DNA from: Welwitschia mirabilis
Taxonomy: Eukaryota > Gnetophyta > Gnetopsida > Welwitschiales
Reading direction: 5' to 3'
Assembly (NCBI GenBank): GCA_051453625.1
Contig: JBOZIK010000001.1
Coordinates: 53,337,706 to 53,379,122, forward strand
Length of the DNA: 41,417 bases
Part shown: positions 1 to 9,929 of the stretch, piece after piece
How the letters are laid out: each line of letters opens with the position of its first letter
Numbering within the stretch: position 1 is the first letter of the stretch
Program-made: the position numbers and the translations under genes
The notes under the pieces: generated by a model
Told to the model about the DNA's origin: nothing
Database searches by the model: none
Seen by the model: the letters and a program-made list of their open reading frames with translations, nothing else

Positions 1-1170
1 CATTCCATGCCTCTACTCTCTTTATATAGATTTTCTTTTAGGGTAGAAATCCTAACTCTAACTTCTAGAACTTTCTAAATGACCCCATTAGACTTCCCTT
101 ATCCATTTAATATTAAATTACAATAAGAAGGGGACTATATAAAAATATATAAAGTCAAACTATTAAGGAATAAATAACATCAAGAGATTTGGCTTCACTT
201 CTAACACTATGAGGGACCAATGAGTGACTCGTACCTAAATCCAGCTCCAAGGATAACAGTGTATCATATTAGTGGTGAACTAAACCTGCTAAATGCAAGA
301 ATCTAAGAACTTCAAACACTAGAAAAGGTTGGCAATGTTTCTAGGGATGTTTTATAGGTTGAGGAGCCTGTTGTCTGCTTTCCTGACACAGCTTTTTTAT
401 GCCAAGGATCAAGGAGTTGATCGAAATTCAAGAAAGATTCAAATTGAAAACATATTCAAAATTGACTTTTCCTCAACACGACAACAAAGATAATAACTTC
501 AATTACTCTTATGTTCAAATCCTGACATGAGAAGTCCAATTACTCATGCTAAACTTTGCTAGCAAAAAAAGCGTCTCGAATGATTCACTTCACCGTTCTT
601 CTATTGCCCATTGGCTTTGATCGAGATTTCTTCTTCTCGTTGCTGCTTACGCTACGCAGTTGTCTAAGTCTTCATCTGAATTAGGTTGGGTCAACTACAT
701 TTGCAAGAAACTCTTTATCAGGGATTGTTCTATTAAAACTGAAGTAAGAAAGGTTTCAAAATATCAGCAAACTAATTCAATTCGGTGTGGAAAATGTTGA
801 AGGATACAGTTTTTTGATTTCCCAATGCACCCTACGCCCTGTTTTTCCCTAGAAAGAGGGCATTCCTTCCTGTGAAATGATTTTACTGTTGCTATAAAAC
901 CAGTTCTCTCCGTAAAGACATAACAACTTCAGAAACGAAACAAATTGAATTTTATCCAAGCATGGATCAAATCAAACTCGTAAATTACCTGAAGTCGATT
1001 CAATCACAAAAAATAATCTTTGAATTCAATTACNNNNNNNNNNGTCGAAAAAATACTTGTAAGATGATTAAGTGCCTTTGTATTGTACAATTCGACCAGA
1101 GTCATAGTTAATTGGAGATATCATCTTCCCGAACAAAATATCTGCATATATAAACAAACACGGGGCATAC
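1..1170 (-). other. Presumed first intron of the TCAIM-like gene, or flanking DNA
   Basis: This stretch follows the splice donor of the exon at 1171-1374 on the minus strand. I searched it by eye for a second exon continuing the VHPD domain and found only short open stretches without a convincing match. A 10-N gap lies at 1034-1043. No repeat shared with the rest of the window was recognised here. Confidence 0.35.
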
Positions 1171-1374
1171 CTGAGCATGAGGATAAGAGTAAAAGAAGTC
1201 GGGATGGACAAGCTTGAAGAGTCGTCGCAGCTCCGATCTTAGCGAGGGAATCTCCCACGTATCTTCGTTGTTGTTGTAAGATCTGCAGGAAGCCGAAGAG
1301 GTGCTCCGCCACGTCATCTCAGAAGTCCGTGTATGAGCATAGTTTCTGCTCACCCATGCCCGCACTCCCCTCAT
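1171..1374 (-). CDS. First coding exon of a TCAIM-like (DUF4460) mitochondrial protein, partial
   Basis: Seen: a 68-codon open stretch from ATG at 1374-1372 to a canonical splice donor, CAG|GTATG, with the intron beginning at 1170. The first 35 or so residues are rich in Arg and Ser and poor in acidic residues, like a mitochondrial presequence. Residues about 45-68 contain LRSELRRLFKLVHPDFFYSY, which resembles the start of the DUF4460 domain of TCAIM-like proteins (Leu/Arg-rich helix followed by VHPD-F). The stretch is richer in GC than everything around it. An ATG eight codons upstream (1398) is in frame; I prefer 1374 because the presequence-like part begins there. Inferred: an intact host gene transcribed leftward, with all other exons beyond 1170 or off the window. 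The family match is from memory of motifs and could be wrong; the exon call itself is stronger. Confidence 0.55.
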
Positions 1375-1714
1375 TGTTCTTCGGCCTTCAGAATCCAATG
1401 GAAAGGACGCCTCGGTTTTATTGAACTCTGGTTCGCAGCCAGCATCAACGCGATGTCTTCTGGCCTAATATTTTCAACGGTGATGAGGTTCTATGTTACA
1501 AGTCGAGTGGTAGGGAAATGAGCTTTAACATTTGGAAAAACGCATTATTATGATTTGACTTTCTAAATAAAAGAAAGTTTATTTAAGATCCTTTATGCAT
1601 AATTTAAGTGGACATCTTTCACCATGTGGATTTAGAGTTTAGAGGTTTAATTCTATTTGAAGATTATAGTAATAATTTTTATTGTGTTTACTATATGTTT
1701 TGGTTGGCTCTACT
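1375..1714 (-). promoter_or_regulatory. Upstream region and 5' UTR of the exon-1 gene
   Basis: The 340 bases between the start codon and the first recognisable retroelement repeat (about 1715) must hold the 5' UTR and any promoter that predates the repeats. The first 150 bases are comparatively GC-rich, then composition drops sharply to AT-rich DNA. No convincing TATA box was identified on the minus strand. Confidence 0.3.
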
Positions 1715-2402
1715 GTATGTTGCTACTAGTGTGCCTTTATTAAATAGTTGCCCATTTACTTGCCTTACTAGGTGGTTGTTATACCCGACAACACACTCTC
1801 AACAAGACACTATATTTCCCTTTAATTTAATTCTACTTCATTAGCATCAAAACTAGTTGTCAATCATGTTCTAATTTGCACCAACAGTGAACCATCACTT
1901 CAAAACATGCCACTCACATATCTTGTCATAGAAAAGAGAGCATAATCCTCAAAAAGTCCACAATGTGAGAAGCACAAAGAAAAGCAACCTACTTGTATGG
2001 TAGATTTTTCTATTTTATAGTTTGTTTATTTAAGAGATTTAGTGAAACTTTTAGCTTTTAAATTCTAATTGAAAGACATGAAACAGAATCTAAATTGTTT
2101 TTGTTGAACAAAATTTAAAATAAAGAAACTTTCCATTTTAGAAACTAAGAACATCGAGATCTCCTTATTGGAATGTCCAAATTCAATAGTGACTCAAATC
2201 AACTAAGTGCAGGCTAGAGAATCTAACTTTTTTGTTGGTCATCTAGATTTCTGATTATTTGTCAATCACTTTTGTCAATCAGTCTTCCTACATGATATTA
2301 AGTTAGAATCTTTCAAAAATTAGTGTGATCTTTCATTATATCAATTAAATTTGTTAAGCAAAGCATCTTGAATTTTAGTTTCATGGAAAGGATGAAAAGT
2401 CA

Positions 2403-2545
2403 TTAACCGTAGTCCAACTGATGGGATACTCATCTTCTATTAATTGGGAAAGTAACTAGTGGGACAATCATCTTCCATTTCAAAAGTGATGGATTTAAAC
2501 CTTTTAAGTGTCTTACATGGCATAGTAAGAGGTCCTTAGCATAAT
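2403..2545 (+). repeat. tRNA-like (possible SINE-derived) block, copy 1
   Basis: Contains GTAGTCCAACTGATGGGA (A-box-like) and, about 80 bases on, GATGGATTTAAACC in place of a B box (GGTTCGAATCC class). A CATCTTC-AT segment is repeated about 45 bases apart, so there is an internal duplication of the anticodon-arm-like part. Three sister copies lie at 3381-3515, 20619-20745 and 23985-24110. The flanks of all four copies are also related, so they spread as part of E0 rather than by independent insertion. Confidence 0.35.
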
Positions 2546-2599
2546 TTAATGATTTGTTTAAGCAATCTTAATTGTTGTTGAATAGCTTTCCATCACTTA

Positions 2600-2800
2600 G
2601 TGACTTAATCTACATAACCAATAAATATCGGTGTCAAAAAGATGGATGAAATGGTTCAACAAAATCTATACTTCACACATAAATTGGTTCAATCTTATAT
2701 ACCATGTTTCTCTTTCCAATGTTGCCTAATTATTGACCTTTACTACAAGCTCTATCATAATCACAGGCATCTTTGAAAATCACTTTCGAATGGTCATCTC
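2600..2800 (-). pseudogene. Integrase fragment of E0, copy 1
   Basis: Read on the minus strand, this segment parallels the better preserved copy at 19845-20000, where residues resembling the plant gypsy integrase transition (CxxCQ-like, then a D-W-IDF-GPF-PSF pattern) can be followed. Stops and frame breaks interrupt it. Only the region between the zinc-binding end and the start of the catalytic core is represented. Confidence 0.4.
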
Positions 2801-3380
2801 TTTCTTAGTAAATGATAGATTATGTTTTGTTTATTCATTTCTTTTACTTACACCTTCTCTCATTTTAAAAAGAAATGGAAAAATCTTCTCTTTATTTCCA
2901 AAAACACATGACGATAAATATTTTTTAATATTTCCAAGTTAAAGAAGATTCACTTGTTAGAATATTTTCGTATTTTTAGTAAAATTAAACAATAAAAGAT
3001 GCTAATAAAAGAAGAAACTAAAGCTAATATTTAACTTAACAATCTTGCTTCTTTATTTAAGAAAATAAAAGAAAACCGATTTGTAGAAATTCTTATCTGA
3101 ACTAAGAAATTTGTAAAATTGAACAAAACTAAAATAAATTGATTTTCTAAATAAATTATTTTAAAAATAGATGGAAAAAGAAATAAAATTTTATTGAAAA
3201 TAGATTATGAATTTCTTTGTTATTGAAAAATCTTGATTTCAAAACTACTCATAATATTGATCTATTTATTAAGTCAGAATCTTTCAATTAGTGTGATCTT
3301 TCATTATATCAATCAAATTTGTTAAGGAGTAATGTTGCCTAAATAATCTTGAATTTCAGTTTTATGAGGAGGATAAAAAG

Positions 3381-3515
3381 TCATTAACCAGTAGTCTGAT
3401 TGGTGAAATAGTCATCTTCCATTGGTTGAGAATGTAACCGATGGGACTATCATCTTCCATTTCAAAGGTCATGGGTTTAAACCTTTAAATGTGTTACTTG
3501 GCATAATAAGAGGTT
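3381..3515 (+). repeat. tRNA-like (possible SINE-derived) block, copy 2
   Basis: GTAGTCTGATTGGTG resembles the D-arm/A-box of plant tRNA-Glu-like sequences, and CATGGGTTTAAACC, 80 bases downstream, resembles a B box in which the CG has decayed to TA. From the second A-box-like part (AACCGATGGGAC) to the B-box-like part is about 33 bases, a normal tRNA spacing. Confidence 0.4.
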
Positions 3516-3594
3516 CTTAGCATAATTTAATGATTTGTTTAAGCAATCTTGATTGTTATTAGGTGGCTTCACATCAGTTGGCGTCATAATCTAC

Positions 3595-3599
3595 ATAAG
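3595..3599. repeat. Left target-site duplication of E1 (ATAAG)
   Basis: ATAAG directly precedes the TGATG start of LTR1. The same five bases occur at 19829-19833 directly after LTR3. Five bases is the normal duplication length for Ty3/gypsy integrases. Confidence 0.75.
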
Positions 3600-4645
3600 T
3601 GATGATGATAAATTTTAATGAAAATCTTGCTTATTAAGGAAGTGTTTTCGTTATCTTAATCATGCATTTTGAAAAACAATAGATGTTTTTCTTTATCAAT
3701 ATACTTACTAATTAATAGGTTAGTTAATTATTATGTTAGTAGGTTAGTATCTTAATTATACATTTTAAATAACAATAGACGTTTTTCTTTATCAATATAC
3801 TTACTTATCAATAAGTTAGTTAGTTAGTATGTTAGTAGGTTAGTATGTATATATTTTATTATTGCATTTCAGGTACAGAATACCATGTTCTATGAAGATG
3901 AGAGAGAAGGCTGAGATGGCAGAAAAGCAATAACAACCTCAACTATGTACCTATTCCTAAGGAGCAAAGAATGGAAACGAAAACACAAATAAGGATATTA
4001 ATAAGGGATCACCACCAAAGTTGGGGCTATTTTTGGTGGAAAGTCCTAAAAATAAACTAAGAAAGAAGGTCAAGAAAGGGAGCTTCAACTATCGTGAAAG
4101 GGCACAGCAACATTTCCCATATTCCAAGTCATTACCTCAAAAGAAAAACCAAGCCTTAGTGCATCTTTATGTAACAATTGGTAGTTCAATATAAAGTTGA
4201 AAAGCATATTTTGAATATTACTTTATCATGTTCTATTACTTGAAAAAGTAATATTATTTTTCTTTGCTTCTATTTGTGTAGTTAAAAATAAATCAAGATA
4301 ATTAATAGTACTTAGAAACAAGTATTATCCAGTATCTCATCTAATTTCTATCATGTTTCACTACTTTCTTCATTTCCCCCTATTATGATATATGTACATA
4401 TTAATTTAGCAGTAATTAACCAACCTGACTAGTTCAAGTAACTTCATCATGAAACTATCATGATGATGCATTTTCAACTAAATGGTTGAATCTCAACTTG
4501 TTCTTTAGTAAGCCTTTGATTATTTTTATTTAATGGTGTGAGCCTATTTTAGATTAATAACAGCATAGTTTCTATATTTTTTAGCATTATTTTATATTAT
4601 TTTGTAACATTTTCTGTAATTATTTTACCACATAAGCCTCCATCA
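3600..4645 (+). mobile_element. E1 LTR1 (5' LTR)
   Basis: Starts TGATGATGATAAATTTT and ends CCATCA, 1046 bases. It aligns with LTR2 (17568-18522) and LTR3 (to 19828) over its length, roughly 80-85% by eye. Shared landmarks are the TTAGTATGTATAT segment, the GATGAGAGAGAAGG segment, the CATCTTTATGTAA segment and the ACCACATAAG end. LTR1 is about 90 bases longer than LTR2 because of an internal duplication (3653-3844). Confidence 0.8.
3653..3844 (+). repeat. 96-bp tandem duplication inside LTR1
   Basis: Two consecutive units, 3653-3748 and 3749-3844, each running from ATCTTAAT through TTTTTCTTTATCAATATAC to TTAGTAGGTTAGT. LTR2 has a single unit, so the duplication arose in or before the LTR1 copy and explains the length difference. 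Confidence 0.75.
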
Positions 4646-5547
4646 TTTTATCACTAGAAGGAGGGATGCTTTAAAGTTAACTAGTGGAGAACAAAAACTA
4701 TGATCTAACAAGATAGCTAAGGAAAATGACATGATGAAAGAGGCAGGTATGTTAGAGACCTACATAAATATGGTCTAGATGAGCGGACTAGAAATAACGT
4801 TAAAATAGAAGTAAAAGAAGAAGATTTACGAAGGATGAAGTTGCCCTTAGAAAGGTGATGAAGGAACAAATCTATNNNNNNNNNNNNNNNNNNNNNNNNN
4901 NNNNNNNNNNNNNNNNNNNNNNNNNNNNNNNNNNNNNNNNNNNNNNNNNNNNNNNNNNNNNNNNNNNNNNNNNNNNNNNNNNNNNNNNNNNNNNNNNNNN
5001 NNNNNNNNNNNNNNNNNNNNNNNNNNNNNNNNNNNNNNNNNNNNNNNNNNNNNNNNNNNNNNNNNNNNNNNNNNNNNNNNNNNNNNNNNNNNNNNNNNNN
5101 NNNNNNNNNNNNNNNNNNNNNNNNNNNNNNNNNNNNNNNNNNNNNNNNNNNNNNNNNNNNNNNNNNNNNNNNNNNNNNNNNNNNNNNNNNNNNNNNNNNN
5201 NNNNNNNNNNNNNNNNNNNNNNNNNNNNNNNNNNNNNNNNNNNNNNNNNNNNNNNNNNNNNNNNNNNNNNNNNNNNNNNNNNNNNNNNNNNNNNNNNNNN
5301 NNNNNNNNNNNNNNNNNNNNNNNNNNNNNNNNNNNNNNNNNNNNNNNNNNNNNNNNNNNNNNNNNNNNNNNNNNNNNNNNNNNNNNNNNNNNNNNNNNNN
5401 NNNNNNNNNNNNNNNNNNNNNNNNNNNNNNNNNNNNNNNNNNNNNNNNNNNNNNNNNNNNNNNNNNNNNNNNNNNNNNNNNNNNNNNNNNNNNNNNNNNN
5501 NNNNNNNNNNNNNNNNNNNNNNNNNNNNNNNNNNNNNNNNNNNNNNN
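4646..5547 (+). other. E1 leader with possible primer-binding site, mostly gap
   Basis: The bases after the LTR (AGAAGGAGGGAT near 4657) and the equivalent bases after LTR2 (TGGCATTAGAATGAGG at 18527) sit where a primer site belongs. They partially resemble the complement of a tRNA-Leu 3' end (TGGTGTCAGAAGTGGGAT), but the match is imperfect in both copies. Bases 4876-5547 are 672 Ns. The rest is purine-rich leader sequence shared with 18550-18918. Confidence 0.4.
4876..5547. other. Assembly gap, 672 N
   Basis: The length is not a round number, so it may be an estimated gap. The hidden part is E1 leader and gag start; part of it is visible in the second leader at 18550-18918. Frames reported across the Ns are meaningless. 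Confidence 0.95.
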
Positions 5548-6560
5548 ACATCGCTTCATTCACAAGGAGAATCTTCTCAAATAGTTTAGGTAAAAAGGCC
5601 CAAAAAGAAAGTTGTAATAGGGTGCTATTGGGAAGAGGATGAATATTCAAAACTATTAAAGCATGATACCCATTGGCTAGAAGTTTTGAGTCATATTAAT
5701 CTTATAGCCTTACAACAACCAGACAAAGTAAGAAACATAAATACTACAATGATACCCACTTTTGAGGGGAAAAGGATAGAAGAACCATTATTACATCTAA
5801 GTCTGTTTGATGCCTTTTGTAAAGCTAATTATCTTGACTTAGAATCTAACTTTTTAAGATATTTTCCTTTTTCTTAAAATGAGACGCTAAACTATGGTAT
5901 CATAGGAAGCCTAATCATGCCTTTAGTTCATGGGGAACTCTTAAAAATGCTTCTCTAGTGCAATTTCAACCCATGAGGATGGTTGAAGATCTAAGGAAAC
6001 AAATCTTATACATTAAACAAAGAGATAAGGAAAAATTTAATGAATTCATGGATAGGTATAACATATTGTTAGCTAAATGTCCTAACCAAGGAGTCACATC
6101 TACGGAATGAGTCACAGCCTTACTTAGAGGAGTATATAATTAAACTTTAAAAGAATTAAACTTGTCACATAAAGAAAGCATCATGACAAAGAATGTCTAA
6201 GAAGTGGGAGAAGCCATTACTCAGTTTTATAACATAAGGATAGGAACAGAAAAATGAAAAGAAGAAGAAAATAAAAGAAGTATGTACCCTAGAAGCAAAT
6301 GGTAGTATGTATAGTTTAAAACATATCAGTCTTATAAAAGAAGTAGCTAAAAAAGTGACTAATAGTATGGTAGAAAAATTTGATCAGTTAGCTATACAAC
6401 ACTTTAAGGAGAAAGGAGGACTTATATGTGAACATTATGGGGAAGATAATCATGATGAAACAGAATGTCCTTGGATGCAAGAATTTGTTCAATGACTGGA
6501 TATTAATAGATTTGATTTAAATTCTAGAAACCAACCTCAAACTAATAAGAAACCATATCC
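5548..6560 (+). pseudogene. gag: E1 gag (capsid-nucleocapsid) pseudogene
   Basis: Encodes the retrotransposon structural protein. Visible parts: PTFEGKRIEEPLLHLSLFDA near 5756-5815, typical of plant gypsy gag N-terminal halves; a segment at about 6000-6080 with the KEKFNEFMDRYNILLAKCPN pattern of the retrotransposon gag domain; and a nucleocapsid zinc knuckle at 6427-6468. Stops (TAG, TAA, TGA) and shifts break the frame many times. In the knuckle (CX2CX4HX4C) the second Cys is Tyr, TAT for TGT, a single transition that would abolish zinc binding. The start lies in or before the 5547 gap edge. Confidence 0.75.
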
Positions 6561-7139
6561 TTACTAAAGTAGAAAATGAGACGTTAATATAGAAAGGGCT
6601 TTACAAAGGTATGTTAATTTAAAAAGGAAAGAACAATATGATTATTATATAAATTAAGAAATAGACGCTCAAAGAACACAGGAGAAAAACCATAAATAGA
6701 GAAAAAAAGAAGGAAAGATTCATGTTTAACCTCAATCAAACCCTAGATAATTAATAAGTAAGGCAGTAACTTCTAGATTTGGGAAACAGAAAGTGACATA
6801 TGAACCATAGAAAAAGAACACAAACTCAAGAAACCCTCCAAATAATAAAGAGAAAAAGACTGAAAGAAAAATAATGGATGATGCCTCAATGAATCCTTTA
6901 CCTTTTTGAATGAGAATTAAACAAATAGAACATCGAAAAGTTGAAAATGATATAGAATACTTAATAAGGATTTTAGAAGACCCAAAAATATCATTACGTG
7001 TTTTGAAGTTATTAAAAGATGTGCCTATGTACTAGAAATAAATAAAAATGATGTGTTTAAAATAGAAGAGTTAAAAAGAAAGCAAGAAGGAAAAACAAAT
7101 TGAAATAGTAAGGAAAGATCAAGTTTCTTAAGCTTCCAA

Positions 7140-7530
7140 GCAAGTTCTTCAAAATAAACAACATGAAAAATATAATGACCCTAGAACAGCTCTGATAGAT
7201 GTAAAAATTAATAGAAAACTCAAAATAGAAGTTCTTGTGAATCTAGGAGAAAACATAAATGTTATGATCTGTGAAACTCATAAAGAATTGGAAAAAACCA
7301 AAACAAACACCTTACCAAGAAAAAGTATACTTAGCAGATGGCTCAGCAGTAGCACTAGAAGGAGTTTTAAAGGATATACCCATCAAACTCTAAGGTTTTA
7401 TCTATTTGATAGATTCATTGATGATGAAGACTCAAGGAGATACCTATGCAATAATTTTAGAAAGACCTTGAATGGCTACAGTAGATGCTACTATTTATTT
7501 TAAGAGAGGGGTAATGGAAATCAGTCTAGG
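7140..7530 (+). pseudogene. E1 aspartic protease pseudogene
   Basis: Lies between gag and RT as expected. The stretch NDPRTALIDVKINRKLKIEV followed by LVNLGENINVM matches the active-site loop of plant gypsy proteases, in which LVDLGAS-N-M is usual. The catalytic Asp is replaced by Asn (AAT at 7240-7242), a single G-to-A change. A frame change follows near 7330. The protein could not have been active in this form. Confidence 0.65.
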
Positions 7531-7629
7531 AGATCTTAAAAAAGAGATCAAACTTTATGATGCAACAGTTGTTAAAGAGATGGTATAGAACATAGAAGCA
7601 AAAACTAATGCAATTCTAACATAGGAAGT

Positions 7630-8269
7630 TAGGATGATGTTATATAGACAAAATAAGGAAAAACATGAGGAGAAAGATATGACAGCTCAAGAGATAGAAA
7701 AGCCTTTACTTAAGGAAGGAATAGAGTATATTGAAGTAGCTCCTAATAGATCTCTAATCATAAATAGTTATTTAACTCATTCTCATAAAAGAAAACTTAA
7801 GAGGATGTTAATTAAAATAAAATAAACCTTTACTTAGGATCATATAGATATCAAAGGAATAGATCCAAAAATATATCAACATAGAATCTATTTAGATACT
7901 TCCATCAAACCAAACTAGCAACCAAAATGAAGATGTAACACACATATGAAGCAGATGATTAAACAAAATATTTCCAAACTCTTGAATGTAGGATTCATCT
8001 ATTCTATATTTGTTTTAAAATTGATTAGTCCTATGATAGTTATGTCAAAAAAAAAAAAAAAATGGAGAGTGTGTACAGACTTCAGAATGTTAAATACTAT
8101 AACTTATAAAGACCATTTTCCTCTTACGATGACAGAAGGCATAGTATTAAGATATAAGATTTAACAACAAGGAATAAAAATTGATGAACAAAAAATTAAA
8201 GCTATAAAGATATCCAATCCCCAACCAAATTTAAAGAATTAAGATCTTCCCTAGGACATGTTAGATATT
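7630..8269 (+). pseudogene. E1 protease-RT linker and RT start, first (deleted) copy
   Basis: Parallels 8370-9260. The visible RT start (ISPMIVMSKKKKKWRVCTDF, near 8030-8085) includes the conserved W-R-C-DFR-LN region with a poly-Lys run caused by an A tract. At about 8125 it jumps from the KDHFPL motif directly to the MTEGIVLRYKI motif that in the second copy lies near 9115. About 370 bases of RT core, including the catalytic xMDD, are missing. The copy ends at a 100-N gap. Confidence 0.65.
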
Positions 8270-8369
8270 NNNNNNNNNNNNNNNNNNNNNNNNNNNNNNN
8301 NNNNNNNNNNNNNNNNNNNNNNNNNNNNNNNNNNNNNNNNNNNNNNNNNNNNNNNNNNNNNNNNNNNNN
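8270..8369. other. Assembly gap, 100 N, inside E1 RT
   Basis: Separates two copies of the protease-RT linker. Other gaps of exactly 100 N are at 15531, 18919, 36500 and 40593; gaps of 10 and 54 N are at 1034 and 24383. Confidence 0.95.
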
Positions 8370-9330
8370 ATAGACCTTTAATCATAAATAATTATTTAAC
8401 TCATTCTTAGAAAAGAAAACTTAAAAGAATGTTGATTAAAAGGAAGAGAGCCTTTGCTTGGGATCCTACAAATATTAAAAGAATAGATCCAAAAATATGT
8501 TAACATAGAATTTATTTAGATAACTCTATCAAATTGAGTAGGTAATCAGAAAGAAGATTTAACCCACACATGCAAGAGATAATTAAATAAGAGATTTCCA
8601 AACACTTGGATGTGGGATTCATTTATCCTATATCTGATTTAGAATGGATTAGTCCTATTATGGTTGTGCCAAAGAAAGGAAATAAATGGAGAGTATATAT
8701 AGACTTTCAAATGTTAAATAATAAATCTTACAAAAATTATTTTTCTCTTTCATTCATAGATCAAGTTTTAGAAAGAGTATTAGGACATCAATATTATAGA
8801 TTTTTGGATGGATATAGTGGCTACAACCAAGTTCTTATAGCTTTAGAGGACAAAGCAAAATAACTTTCACTTATCATTAGGATACTTATGCCTATAAGGT
8901 ACTCCTATTTGGACTATGCAATGCTTCCACTACTTTTCAAAGGTTAGTAAATAGAATTTTTCAAGATATGATAGGAAGACTGGTTAAAGTATTTATGGAT
9001 GATTTTCTCAACTTTTAAAAATGATTTTAAGGAGTTACTCAATAGACTAAAAAAACGTTTTAGAGAGATGTGAAGAAAAACACCTTAGACTTAGCGAGTC
9101 AAAAAGTCATCTCATGATGAAAGAAGGCATAGTGTTAGGACATAAAATATTTTAAAAAGGAATTAAAACTGATAAATAAAAAATTAAAGCTATAAAAGAT
9201 ATCCCACCCCCAACCAAACTAGAAGAATTAAGATCTTTCCTAGGATATATTGGATATTATAGGAGATTCATATCCAACTTCAATAAAATTGCTAAACCTT
9301 TGCGTAATCTTTTATAAAAGGATGTGGAAT
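8370..9330 (+). pseudogene. pol: E1 reverse transcriptase pseudogene, second copy
   Basis: Synthesises cDNA from element RNA in the virus-like particle. Motifs in order: VGFIYPISDLEWISPIMVVP near 8610; KWRVYIDFQMLN near 8685; FLDGYSGYNQV near 8803-8833, which carries the first catalytic Asp; and the catalytic FMDD at 8992-9003, intact. The xFMDDF form is common in Tat/Athila-type plant gypsy elements. Downstream, the PPPTKLEELRSFLGYIGYYR-like region near 9210-9265 marks the end of RT/connection. Several TAA/TAG stops interrupt the frame, for example near 8861. Confidence 0.8.
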
Positions 9331-9339
9331 ATGAATGGA

Positions 9340-9810
9340 CTGATGAAAGTTCAAATCCTTATCAAACCTTAAAGAATAAAAGTTTGTTAGCACCTAATTT
9401 GTAAGGACCAAATTGGATAAGATCATTTCACATTATGATTAATGCATCTAGTCATGCTATGGAAGCAGTTTTAACATAAAAAGATGAAGACAATAAACCT
9501 TATGTCATTTCCTATATTAGTAAGAACTTTAAACCAACTCAACAAAATTACATAGTAACAAAAAAAGATTTGTTAGCAGTGGTGATGGCATTAGAAAAAT
9601 TTAGGAACTATATTTAGGTTATAAAGTGAAAGTTCATACGGACCATAATGCTATTAGATTTTTCATGAACAAGAAAGGAGCAAACTCAAGAATTATGAAA
9701 TGGACACTATTAATAAAGAATTTTGATTTAAAAATTATTGATAGGAAAAAGACAAAGAATGTGGTAGTAGATCACATCTCAAGATTAGAATTTCCAAATG
9801 AAGAATAGAT
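9340..9810 (+). pseudogene. pol: E1 RNase H pseudogene
   Basis: Degrades RNA in RNA:DNA hybrids during cDNA synthesis. Seen: a KPYVISYISKNFKPTQQNYI-like stretch near 9497-9555, KKDLLAVVMALEKFRNY near 9562-9612, then an open stretch from 9626 with KVHTDHNAIRFFMNKKGANS and, toward 9785, NVVVDHISRLEFPNEE. The TDH and ADH(V-DH)-SRLE motifs are diagnostic of the gypsy RNase H C-terminus. One or more stops separate the two halves near 9615. Confidence 0.8.
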
Positions 9811-9929
9811 AAACATAAGGAATGAGTTTCCAGATGAACATCTTTTTCAGGTAATAACAAATCCATGGTATGCTATATAGCCAACTTTTTTGTGAGCAAA
9901 AGATTATCGTCTTTTGATAAGATATTATT

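Larger units (their letters stand above)
1715..3229 (-). mobile_element. E0 copy 1: fragment of a minus-strand Ty3/gypsy element
   Basis: This block is repeated, in the same orientation and order, at 22060-22310, 23270-24600 and 19834-20470. Landmarks shared with the other copies include the TATTAAATA-TTGCC segment near 1740, GAGCATAATCC near 1940, the tRNA-like block near 2400, and the CATCTTTGAAAATCAC segment near 2770. On the minus strand the last segment leads into an integrase-like fragment (see 2600-2800). The copy is truncated on its left at about 1715, where homology stops, close to the upstream region of the exon-1 gene. Copies differ by many substitutions and indels, so the family is old. 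Confidence 0.65.
3230..3599 (-). mobile_element. E0 copy 2, left part, interrupted by the E1 insertion
   Basis: Begins with a junction (AAAACTACTCATAATATTG) that is also found at 20470, carries the second tRNA-like block, and stops abruptly at 3599 where the LTR of E1 begins. The missing continuation resumes at 19834 after the last E1 LTR: joining the two sides gives the same order seen uninterrupted at 2600-2640 and 20815-20860. This shows the block was one unit before E1 inserted. Confidence 0.75.

Noticed and set aside
190-290. Minus-strand stretch reminiscent of a copia protease region
   Set aside because: Too short, no active-site motif in an open frame, and no further copia domain nearby.
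600-900. Minus-strand stretches that could be a second exon of the TCAIM-like gene, for example after an AG near 646
   Set aside because: Reading frames after possible acceptors close quickly or lack the expected domain continuation.
2403-2545. A functional tRNA gene
   Set aside because: Box-like motifs are decayed, the A-to-B distance is too long because of an internal duplication, and no acceptor stem pairs.
4717-5650. Long frames across 4717-5650 on both strands
   Set aside because: They are open only because they cross 672 Ns.
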